From: Polaromonas sp. P2-4
GTDB lineage: Bacteria; Pseudomonadota; Gammaproteobacteria; Burkholderiales; Burkholderiaceae_C
Reading direction: 5' to 3'
Assembly: GCA_024703855.1 (NCBI GenBank)
Contig: CP087965.1
Span: 3,402,001 to 3,466,000, forward strand
DNA length: 64,000 bases
How positions within the stretch are numbered: position 1 is the stretch's first letter; each line of letters opens with the position of its first letter. The position numbers and the translations under genes were made by a program. Of this stretch, positions 1 to 7,595 are shown one piece after another. The notes below the pieces were generated by a model. The model saw nothing but the letters and a program-made list of their open reading frames with translations. It searched no databases and was not told the origin of the DNA.

Positions 1-3
1 AAG

Positions 4-710
4 TCAGGGGGTCCGCATGACAGTGCGCAGCACGGTGCTGATGATGAAGGCCTGCCACTGGGCCAGGGCTTCGGGTGTCTGCAGGTCTTCCCCCAGAAAG
101 GCCGATAGCGTGTGGCGGTTGGAGACGTAGAAGTAGCCCGTTGCGGCTATCAGCAAGTAGACATTGCGCGCGGAGACATCGGTGCGAAACACGCCTTTCT
201 GTGCCCCGCTTTCCAGCAGCTGGCTGATGATCGCTATGGCCGGAGACGAGTACTCCCTGGCGCGCATCGACTTCATGATATGTTTGCCGCGATGCAGGTT
301 TTCCGTATTAAGCAGCGTGATGAATTCAGGGTTCTTGTTGTAATAAGAGACCACGAAACAAATGACCTCCTTGAGGGACTCCACCGGCTGCTCGATGTCC
401 AGCGTCAGCTCCAGTTCCGCATCGTTCATTCGGCGGTACATGTCTTCCAGTACCTCGATGAACAAGCCTTCCTTGCTGCCGAAGTAGTAGTAAATCATCC
501 GGTCGAACGATTTGGCCGATTGGGAGATTTTTTCAACGCTGCCACCCTCGTAACCGTAACGGGCGAAGACCTTGGTGGCGGCACGCAGGATGTTGTCGCG
601 TGTGGTTTGCGCCGCCTGTTCCCGCACGCCGGGTCGCTTTGCCGGGCGCGCCGGGAGACCGATGAACGGGGTTTGGTGGTCTTGGCCGTTATGGCTGTCT
701 TCGCTGTCAT
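4..710 (-). CDS. TetR/AcrR family transcriptional regulator
   Basis: TetR-type repressor. The N-terminal helix-turn-helix lies in the segment with TTRDNIL...ARYGYEG...IYYYFGSKEGL, which is the classic TetR DNA-binding core, followed by an all-helical ligand domain. The open frame begins at a GTG at 627, but a better start is the ATG at 708-710, preceded by GGGAG at good spacing. Reaching it needs a one-base frame change near 635-645, and the tail it adds (basic, K/R/S/T-rich) is usual for this family. It sits downstream of fpr and fdxA on the same strand. It may control the adjoining catabolic genes through the repeated operator at 2126-2254, but that link is inference. The C-terminal end at 4 is complete. 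Confidence 0.85.
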
Positions 711-761
711 GGGGGCACTCCCGGTTGCGGTTTGTTTTTGGTCAGGAGGCAATGTTCGGCT

Positions 762-914
762 GGGCCGCCTGAAGGGAAATCAGCCCTCTCGGAGGGCAGC
801 GCAGTACGCGAAGCGACAAGCGTGGGGGCGGTCCAATTTTCCGCCGGGCCGCCCCAAGGAAAATTAGCCCCCTCGGGGGGCAGCGCAGTACGCGAAGCGA
901 CAAGCGTGGGGGCA
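762..914 (+). repeat. Tandem pair of GC-rich ~84-bp repeat units
   Basis: Two consecutive units, each beginning GGGCCGCC and ending AAGCGTGGGGGC, with GGGCCGCC at 762 and again at 846 (period 84). Both contain the GGAGGGCAGCGCA/GGGGGGCAGCGCA block followed by a GCGAAGCGACAAGCGTG tail. A second tandem pair of the same family is at 62262-62421 in the same orientation. The pair lies directly after the fpr stop. Because fpr is frameshifted, the raw fpr reading frame runs into the repeat and would use it as a false C-terminus. Confidence 0.85.
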
Positions 915-918
915 ATAT

Positions 919-1691
919 TCATTGCTCGGCAAAAAGCGCTCAATGACGAAGTCGCCAGGCTTGGAGGTGTTGCCCTCCTTGAAGCCGGATTTTTCAAGCA
1001 TGTGCTTCAAATCTTTGAGCATCCCCGGACTGCCGCAAATCATGACGCGGTCATGCGCAGGGTCCAGCGTGGGCAATTTCAGGTCGGCAAACATCTTGCC
1101 GCTTTCCATCAAGTCAGTGACGCGGCCCATATTCCGATAGCTTTCCCGGGTCACGGTCGGGTAGTAAAGAAGCTGATTGGAGACCAGATCGCCGAGAAAC
1201 TCGTGCTGAGGCAGGTGATCAACGACCAGATCGTGGTACGCCAGCTCGTCGGTCTGGCGCACGCCATGAACAAGAACGATTTGTTCGAATTGTTCATAAG
1301 TCGCCGGGTCGCGGATGATGCTCATGAAAGGGGCCAGTCCGGTCCCGGTGGAAAGCAGGTAAAGCCGCTTGCCCGGAAGCAGGTAGTCAATGACCAGCGT
1401 GCCGGTAGGTTTGCGCCCCACGATGATCGTGTCGCCGACCTTGATGTGCTGAAGCCGCGACGTCAGAGGCCCTTCGGCCACTTTGATGCTGAGAAATTCG
1501 AGGTGGTCTTCGTGATTCGGGCTCACGATGCTGTAAGCACGCAACAGCGGCTTGTCGTTGACCCTGAGGCCGATCATGGTGAAGTGACCATTGCTGAACC
1601 GCAAGGATTGATCGCGGGTGGTCGTGAAAGTAAACAGTTTGTCGGTCCAATGGTGGACAGACAGGACACGTTCTTCGTTAAAAGCGCTCAT
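919..1691 (-). CDS. fpr: Ferredoxin--NADP+ reductase (FPR type)
   Basis: FAD enzyme moving electrons between NADPH and ferredoxin or flavodoxin. The N-terminal FAD barrel contains RAYSIVSPN (the RxYS motif that binds FAD). The NADP domain has GTGLAPFMSIIRD and, near the end, MICGSPGML. The raw frame runs to 864 and ends in a foreign tail read from the repeat. Adding one T to the T5 run at 931-935 restores an FVIER..FAEQ-stop ending at 919. This gives exactly 257 residues, the usual length of bacterial Fpr. The gene is 34 bp downstream of fdxA. Together they could supply low-potential electrons to the divergent hydroxynicotinate reductase-like enzyme. Confidence 0.93.
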
Positions 1692-1725
1692 GGTGATGGA
1701 CTACTTGGTGGGTGGGTTGAAGTCT

Positions 1726-2055
1726 TTAGCGGTCGAGATCAAGGCTCGCCAGCTTACCGGTTTTGTCTTTCCATTGCTCCGCCGTCGGCAAAGGTGCGGT
1801 GCGCTTGGAGAGGGTGGGCCACAGCTTGGACAGGCGCTCGTTAAGCGCAAAGAAAGGTTGGAACTGCTCTGGTGTGTCCGTGTCCGCATAGATGGCGTTG
1901 ACAGGACATTCCGGAATGCAGACGGCGCAGTCAATGCATTCGTCCGGATCAATCACCAGAAAGTCGGGGCCTTCCTTAAAGCAGTCCACCGGACAGACAT
2001 CAACGCAATCCGTGTATTTGCATTTGATGCATCCGTCAGTTACTACGTGGGTCAT
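1726..2055 (-). CDS. fdxA: 7Fe ferredoxin (3Fe-4S/4Fe-4S)
   Basis: Small electron carrier of 109 residues, intact. The first cluster ligands lie in CIKCKYTDCVDVCPVDCF and the second in CIDCAVCIPECPVNAI, the arrangement of Azotobacter-type FdxA. The acidic/aromatic C-terminal extension (about residues 60-109) is also typical. It is the first gene of the minus-strand unit with fpr. It faces the hydroxynicotinate reductase-like gene across an intergenic region of about 270 bp that carries three operator-like repeats. In anaerobes the hydroxynicotinate reductase is ferredoxin-dependent, so this carrier is a plausible partner, although fdxA-fpr is also common as a general electron pair. Confidence 0.95.
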   Translation of the reverse strand: MTHVVTDGCIKCKYTDCVDVCPVDCFKEGPDFLVIDPDECIDCAVCIPECPVNAIYADTDTPEQFQPFFALNERLSKLWPTLSKRTAPLPTAEQWKDKTGKLASLDLDR

Positions 2056-2125
2056 ATATGTGCTCCTTCATGGCATGGGCCAAGGTGGCAGGTGGTCATC
2101 CAATAGCGTCAATGTGCCATATTAA

Positions 2126-2254
2126 TGTAGTGAACGCAACATTTAAATGTAGTGAATGCAACAATTTTAAAATAAATTCAAAAGTGGCGCGTAAACACTA
2201 TTGCATCGGAAATCTGTATGCGCTACATTGACTCGAAATGTAGCGAATACAACA
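2126..2254. promoter_or_regulatory. Divergent control region with three TGTAG-N6-CAACA operators
   Basis: Three 16-bp imperfect dyads of form TGTAG-N6-CAACA lie at 2126-2141, 2148-2163 and 2239-2254. The first two are 22 bp apart centre to centre, about two helical turns, so they sit on one DNA face. A further near-perfect inverted repeat, CGCTACATT-N7-AATGTAGCG, spans 2221-2245. The flanks are AT-rich in an otherwise GC-rich region. They lie between fdxA (minus) and the hydroxynicotinate reductase-like gene (plus). The binding protein is not identified; the TetR product at 4-710 is one candidate. Confidence 0.65.
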
Positions 2255-2325
2255 TTTAAGTTAAGCGCACACTACATATGAGGCGCTGGCTTGAACAAGC
2301 GGACGGGCAGCAAGAAGGCAAAACG

Positions 2326-3967
2326 ATGACCGAACATACAAAGACGGACGGATTACCGGGCATGGATGCGGCAGGCCCTCTCCAGGTTATGGAGAAGGCT
2401 CGGCCGCGCAATGAACGGATGAACAGCGAAAAAATCGAGTGCAATGCATGCCCTGTGCTTTGCCAGATTTCGGACGGTCGCAGCGGCGCATGCGACAGAT
2501 ATGCCAACCGCAGCGGTACCTTGGTCCGCGTCGATCCTGTGTTGTTGTTGCGCCGTACCCTGGCCGACAAAGAGGCTCATGTGGTTCCTTTCGTCGGGCG
2601 CGTGGCCGTTGGTAATCCGGCCGAGCAAGCCCCGCCGCCAGACGGTGTGCCGGCTGCCGCGGTGGTACCGGCGTGGAGCGGAGACCTCCTGTTGGCCGAC
2701 GAGGTTTTTATCACCGGCGTTGGCTCATCGACGACCTACCCTGATTACAAGCCGGCCCCTTTCATCGTGTCGTCCAAGGCGGCGGGTGTCGATCTGGTCA
2801 CCGTCGTCACCGAAGGGATATTCAGCTACTGCAGCTTCAAGGTAAAGATAGACACCGACCGCTTCCTTGGCTCGGAGCAGGCCAATGTTCGTGTCAAAGG
2901 CGAAGTTGTCGGCCATGTGACGACGGCGGAGTACGGCTCCCAGATGCTGTCCCTGGGCGGTGTGCATCACCTGACCGGTGGCAGCAAAAAGAGGGCCGCG
3001 TGACGGTCGAGATGATGAAGGCGCTTGGCAACAAGCAGGCCGTGGAGTTCACGATTGACGGTGGCTCCCAGATATTGATACAGGCAGGCCGCGCGCCCAT
3101 CGTGAACGGGGTCGAGGAAAAGCGCATGCGGGTGGGCTGCGGCTCGGCCACCGTCGGAATATTTGCGAAACAGCTGTTTGGCAAGCTTGACGAGGTCGTT
3201 GTGGTCGACGATCACATCACCGGTGTGCTGACCGAGCACCAGGCGGGCCGCTGCCTGGACATGCGCGCGTCGGGGATCAGGATGCGCGGACGCAAATCCA
3301 CGCCAGGACGCTATTTCCAGGTCGCCAATCCCGGTACGGGATGGGGCGGAACGGACATCGCCGACCCCTTGTCCATCATCGAAAGCTGGGACGCCGAAGC
3401 CGCGTGGCCGGGCTTGCGTTTGTTGATGACCTCGACCACCGGCGAGCACGCGAGTTGGTACGTTCTGGATGAAGCGCTCAATCCGGTGGAGCAGGAAATG
3501 CCGGCAGAAGTGCGCCGCATCGTTGAGCGTATCGGTGAGAACTGCGAGCCTTCCCTGTCCACCGTGCTGTTCCTCGGTGGGGCCGGCGGAAGCCTGCGCG
3601 CCGGTGTCACGGAAAACCCGGTTCTGCTGACCCGTGCCATCAAGGACGCCCTGGTGAATGTCACCTGCGGCGGTGCCCCTGCCTATATCTGGCCCGGCGG
3701 TGGAATCACCGTGATGGCCGACGTCATGCGCATGCCGGACAACAGCTTCGGAACCGTACCCACGCCTGCCATCGTGGCGCCTATTGAATTCAGCATGAAG
3801 CTTGACGACTACCGCGCGCTGGGTGGTCACATGGACTATGTGCGCACGCTGGAAGATGCACTGCGCCGGGGTGCGTGGCACAACGAAGGTGCACCTTCGG
3901 CACTGGAGTGGGCGCAACTGTCTCCGGCCAATCCATGGCCGCTGGCGCGTCCCCTTTGCTGGGCTGA
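2326..3967 (+). CDS. hnr: 6-hydroxynicotinate reductase-like iron-sulfur enzyme
   Basis: Resembles 6-hydroxynicotinate reductase, which reduces 6-hydroxynicotinate to 1,4,5,6-tetrahydro-6-oxonicotinate. The N-terminal part carries a CX2CX3CX9C motif (Cys39, 42, 46, 56 from the chosen start). The start at 2326 follows an AAGAAGG Shine-Dalgarno; an in-frame ATG at 2278 lacks one. The frame breaks twice. The A5 run near 2985 appears to lack one A (restoring GSKKEGRVTVEMM), and one G is missing near 3940 (restoring PWPLGASPLLG-stop at 3965-3967). The repaired product is about 547 residues. UPF0280 follows by 12 bp. The reaction is assigned from family resemblance and context (NicAB-like hydroxylase, ferredoxin, Fpr); another N-heterocycle is possible. 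Confidence 0.75.
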
Positions 3968-3979
3968 AGCAGAGCAGCC

Positions 3980-4888
3980 ATGGATGCCCAACGCACGCTA
4001 TTGCCCGACGGCCGCTGGCATTTCCAGCATGGCCCGATGGACATCATCATCGGTGCCAGCGGTAGCCCGGCGTCAGTGGAAATGGCGCATGCAGAGGCGT
4101 GGAAACGCTTCGCCAGCATTCTTGATGAACTGGTGCAGGAGCTGGCCCTTCTGCGGCGTCCGGTGTGCGCTGTTTGCCCGGTGCGCGGCCCCATCGCCCG
4201 GCGCATGTGGCATGCATGCCAGCCGTACAAAAGCAGTTTCATCACCCCGATGGCAGCGGTTGCCGGCGCGGTCGCGCAAGAGCTTGTTGCCTGTTACTCA
4301 AAAAGCGGCGTGACGCGGGCATGGATCAATAACGGCGGCGACATTGCCCTGCACCTTGCGCCATCGCAGTCGGTCCGCATCGGTCTTTATGCCAATCTCG
4401 CCCGTCTGGATCTGGACGAAATCCGGGACGGTATCCGTACTGACGGCCAATTTGAAGTCTCCAGCGCGTTGCCGGTCCGCGGGGTTGCCACCAGCGGATG
4501 GCGTGGCCGGAGTTTCTCATTGGGAATTGCCGACAGTGTCACGGTGCTGGCGCGCACGGCCTCTGAGGCCGATGCCGCTGCAACCGTCATAGCCAACGCG
4601 GTCGATGTTGCCGACGCGCGTATCGTGCGTCGGCCCGCCTGCGAGTTAAAGGACGACACCGACCTGGGATCTATACCGGTCACGGTGGATGTTCCGCCGC
4701 TGGAGCCGAAATTGGTGGAGCAGGCCTTGCGCGCGGGCCTGAGGCGGGCGCAGGAGTTGCGTGCCGCCGGGCTGATCTGGTCCGCCGCGCTGGTTTGCCA
4801 GAATCAGATAACGACCACAGGCAATACGGCCTTGGTAATGTTGGAAAACCGGCGGGCCGAAAGCCAAGTTGGTTCGGTATTTGCTTAA
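3980..4888 (+). CDS. UPF0280 family protein (ApbE-like fold)
   Basis: Intact 302-residue protein recognised as UPF0280: MDIIIGASG near residue 20, a VCPVRGPIARRMWHA segment, then INNGGDIALHL and GIADSVTVLARTASEADAAATVIANAV. The last motif resembles the metal/FAD-binding region of ApbE-type FMN transferases. The biochemical role is not established. UPF0280 genes are repeatedly found beside hydroxynicotinate reductase-like genes, and ApbE-like chemistry would suit maturation of a flavin-bearing partner, but this is inference. It starts 12 bp after the repaired reductase stop and ends 22 bp before the first DUF1185 gene, so it is part of one operon. Confidence 0.85.
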   Translation: MDAQRTLLPDGRWHFQHGPMDIIIGASGSPASVEMAHAEAWKRFASILDELVQELALLRRPVCAVCPVRGPIARRMWHACQPYKSSFITPMAAVAGAVAQELVACYSKSGVTRAWINNGGDIALHLAPSQSVRIGLYANLARLDLDEIRDGIRTDGQFEVSSALPVRGVATSGWRGRSFSLGIADSVTVLARTASEADAAATVIANAVDVADARIVRRPACELKDDTDLGSIPVTVDVPPLEPKLVEQALRAGLRRAQELRAAGLIWSAALVCQNQITTTGNTALVMLENRRAESQVGSVFA

Positions 4889-4910
4889 CGAAATAGATGG
4901 ACTCAAAGCG

Positions 4911-5562
4911 ATGATTGAAATACGACGCATCTTTACGCACGTGGAGCAAATTCAGCACGAATTTGGTCCGGTAGCCCAAACACCGCTGCTGCGCGGGGCG
5001 ATTGCCGCAGTGCTGACCAATCCATTCGCAGGCCGCTACGAGCCCGACATATTGCCGATGATGGATGAGCTTCAACCCGTTGGACTCGAGATGGCCCAGC
5101 GCCTGCGTGCGGCGATGGGCGTTCCCTGCGGACCGCATCGAAGGCTACGGAAAAGGCGCCATTGTGGGGGCGGCGGGAGAGCTGGAACACGGTGCGCTCT
5201 GGCATGTGCCGGGAGGCTACGCGATGCGTGAACTGCTGGGCTGGAAGGGGGACCCCACTGCCTACGCCCGGGGCCAGGCCGAAGAAAAAACCGGGCAACC
5301 CGCTAATCAACAAGCTAATGCGCTGTCTATCGTGCCGTCAACCAAAAAGTGGGTGGGCCCGGTGCCACGCTGGATGTGCCGATGACACATGTCAATGCCG
5401 TCTACGTGCGCAGCCATTTCGATGCCATCGAGGTGCGTGTTCCGGGCGCGCCTCTGCCGGACGAAATCGTCTTTATTCTTGCGATGAGCACAGGCCCCCG
5501 CATCCACGCGGGTAGGCGGGCTGGCTGCCAGCGCCATCAGCAAGTGGGACGGTTTGCGCTGA
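4911..5562 (+). CDS. Amino acid synthesis family protein (DUF1185), copy 1, frameshifted
   Basis: First of two adjacent DUF1185 paralogues; the function of this family is not known to me. Similarity to the second copy runs throughout: NPFAGRYEPDI, GYGKGAIVGAAGELEHGA, PSTKK, VRSHFDAIEVR. The reading frame must be repaired three times: one extra C near 5123 (restoring GVPADRIEGYGKG), one missing A in the A5 run near 5345 (restoring STKKVGGPGATLDVP), and one extra base near 5505 (restoring RVGGLAASAISKWDGLR-stop). The repaired length is about 216 residues, longer than copy 2 because of an insertion after the LGWKGDP segment. It lies between UPF0280 and copy 2 in the same operon. Confidence 0.8.
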
Positions 5563-5601
5563 CGCGGCATCGCACCTAACGACAAAACTCAAGGAAAATA
5601 C

Positions 5602-6186
5602 ATGACAGCCAAAATTCGAAAAATCATTGTCCAGGTCGATGAGACCCGTGTCGAAATGGGCAAAACCATTGATCCGCCAACGCGCAAGGCACTGGCCATG
5701 GCGGTGATTGAAAACCCTTTTGCCGGGGCTTACGCGGAAAACCTTGACGAGTTGATCGCCATTGGTGAAGAGCTTGGCGGCCTGCTGGGACAAAAGTGCG
5801 TCGAAGCCTTGGGTATTTCGCCGGGTCAAGCGCAAAGTTATGGCAAGGCGGCGATTGTCGGCGAAGCCGGCGAGCTTGAGCATGCGGCTGCAATTTTGCA
5901 TCCCAAGCTGGGGGCGCCGCTGCGTCTGGCTGTTGAAAAAGGAGCCGCATTGGTGCCGTCCAGCAAAAAGCGGGGAGGTCTCGGTACCACGATCGACGTA
6001 CCGCTCGGGCATAAGGACGCCGCTTTCGTGCGCAGCCACTTCGATGCGATGGAGGCGCGAGTTGCCGATGCACCGCGTGCCAATGAAATTGTGGTCGCTG
6101 TCGTCGTGACAGACAGTGGCCGACCACTACTGCGCGTGGGCGGATTGCAGGTCCACGAAATCAAGGGTGAGGATGGACTCCGGTAA
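5602..6186 (+). CDS. Amino acid synthesis family protein (DUF1185), copy 2
   Basis: Intact 194-residue DUF1185 protein. It shares with copy 1 the blocks ENPFAGAYAENLDELI, SYGKAAIVGEAGELEHAAA, VPSSKKRGG, VRSHFDAMEARV and the closing RVGGLQVHEIKGEDGLR. The AGGAAA upstream of the ATG is a good ribosome site. Divergence between the copies is high, so this is an old duplication or a two-subunit arrangement rather than a recent one. In context it follows the hydroxynicotinate reductase-like and UPF0280 genes and precedes an ABC importer. A role in processing the reduced ring or its amide is conceivable but unproven. Confidence 0.9.
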   Translation: MTAKIRKIIVQVDETRVEMGKTIDPPTRKALAMAVIENPFAGAYAENLDELIAIGEELGGLLGQKCVEALGISPGQAQSYGKAAIVGEAGELEHAAAILHPKLGAPLRLAVEKGAALVPSSKKRGGLGTTIDVPLGHKDAAFVRSHFDAMEARVADAPRANEIVVAVVVTDSGRPLLRVGGLQVHEIKGEDGLR

Positions 6187-6235
6187 GCCGGGCTCATCCC
6201 AACTCAATCTGATCCACGACAAGCAGGAGTTTCTT

Positions 6236-7455
6236 ATGAAGATGCAATACAAAATGCTGAGCGCCACGACGTTGCTTGGTCTGATGACTGTCCTTGTGAC
6301 TGCGCGGGCACAAGACGTCATCAAGATTGGCGAGATCAACAGCTACAAGGCCCAGCCGGCCTTTCTGGAGCCCTACAAGAAAGGCATGGAGCTGGCCATC
6401 GAGGAAATTAACGCCTCCGGCGGCGTCAACGGCAAAAAAGTGCAACTGATCATTCGGGACGACAACGCCAATCCCGGCGACGCGGTGCGTGCGGCCGAGG
6501 AACTTGTCTCACGTGAGAAGGTGGATGTGCTGACCGGCTCCTTCCTCTCGCACATTGGCCTGGCACTGACGGACTTTGCAAAACAGAAGAAGTTTTTCTT
6601 CCTGGCCGCGGAGCCGCTGACCGACAAGATCGTTTGGCAAAACGGCAACCGTTATACCTTCCGCCTGCGCACCTCGACCTATATGCAGGTGGCCATGCTG
6701 GTTCCGGAAGCTGCTGCGATGAAGAAAAAGCGCTGGGCGGTGGTGTACCCCAACTATGAGTACGGCCAGTCCGCAGCGGCCAGCTTCAAGATGCTGCTGA
6801 AGGCGGCCCAGCCCGATGTGGAGTTCGTCGCCGAGCAGGCACCGCCGCTGGGCAAGGTCGATTCCGGAAGCGTGGTGCAGGCCATCGCTGACGCCAAGCC
6901 GGATGCCATCTTCAACGTGCTGTTTGGCGCTGATTTGTCGAAGTTCGTTCATGAAGGCAACACCCGTGGCTTGTTCCAGGGCCGCGAAGTCGTCAGCCTG
7001 CTGACCGGCGAGCCTGAGTACCTTGATCCCCTGAAGGAAGAAACGCCCAATGGCTGGGTCGTCACCGGTTACCCCTGGTACGGCATCCAGACGCCGGAAC
7101 ACAAGGCCTTCTTCCTGGCGTATCACGGGAAATACAAAGACTATCCGCGCCTGGGTTCCGTCGTTGGGTACAGCGCCATCAAGTCCCTGGCCGAAGGCAT
7201 GAAAAGGCCAAGTCGACCGATACGGAAAAGCTGATTACAGCCTTCCGCGGCCTGCAGGTGACAACGCCTTTCGGTCCCGTGGTTTACCGTCCGGAAGATC
7301 ACCAGTCCACCATGGGGGCCTATGTCGGGCGCACCAAAAATGAGGGTGGCAAGGGCGTGATGGTCAACTACCGCTACCTCGACGGTGCGAAGTTTCAGCC
7401 GAGCCAAGCAGAAGTGAAGAAGTTGCGCGCCGCTGACAAGGCCGATGCGCCTTAA
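6236..7455 (+). CDS. ABC transporter substrate-binding protein (branched-chain amino acid type)
   Basis: Periplasmic receptor of the LivJ/LivK class (Peripla_BP_6), about 406 residues after repair. The start at 6236 gives a signal peptide MKMQYKMLSATTLLGL...ARA before QDVIKIGEINSYK; AGGAG precedes it. The body shows the family signature of MELAIEEINASGGVNGKKVQLIIRDD. The frame breaks near 7201, where the A4 run appears to lack one A (restoring MKKAKSTDTEKL); the C-terminus then continues to 7455. It is the first gene of the importer unit, is followed by a strong hairpin, and likely binds a small carboxylated or heteroaromatic substrate. The exact ligand cannot be read from the sequence. Confidence 0.9.
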
Positions 7456-7462
7456 AACCCAT

Positions 7463-7497
7463 GGCTGGCACTGCGCGTCAAGCGCGCAGTGCCAGCC
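7463..7497 (+). terminator. Perfect 15-bp hairpin between receptor and permease genes
   Basis: GGCTGGCACTGCGCG at 7463-7477 is perfectly complementary to 7483-7497, with a 5-nt loop TCAAG. It starts 7 bp after the receptor stop. There is only a weak T-rich stretch beyond it, so it may act as a 3' end-stabilising stem or partial terminator. That would give more receptor than permease from one operon, a common arrangement in ABC importers. Confidence 0.6.
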
Positions 7498-7595
7498 GGT
7501 GGTTTTCTCGATCATGTTGACCCTTGACGCAAAGTCATCAGGTCCGTCGTAGCGCTTGCCGGTCGTTTATCTCTCCCGCAGAAAAAGGGTTATCC

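Noticed and set aside
112-867. 251-codon plus-strand frame opposite the TetR gene
   Set aside because: It is a GC-driven shadow of the TetR gene. It lacks any family similarity and a ribosome site, while the opposite strand reads a clear TetR protein.
919-1000. fpr C-terminus evolved from the GC-rich repeat (raw frame reads into it)
   Set aside because: Restoring one T in a T5 run gives the standard Fpr ending and the exact family length, so the repeat-derived tail is an artefact.
2980-3000. Programmed ribosomal frameshift at the A-run in the reductase-like gene
   Set aside because: The same kind of break is found in dozens of unrelated genes in the window, often without slippery sequences. 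Sequencing error explains them all.
2967-3917. 316-codon minus-strand frame inside the hydroxynicotinate reductase-like gene
   Set aside because: Composition is the mirror of the true gene (His/Arg/Gly-rich), with no domain. Antisense long frames are normal at this GC content.
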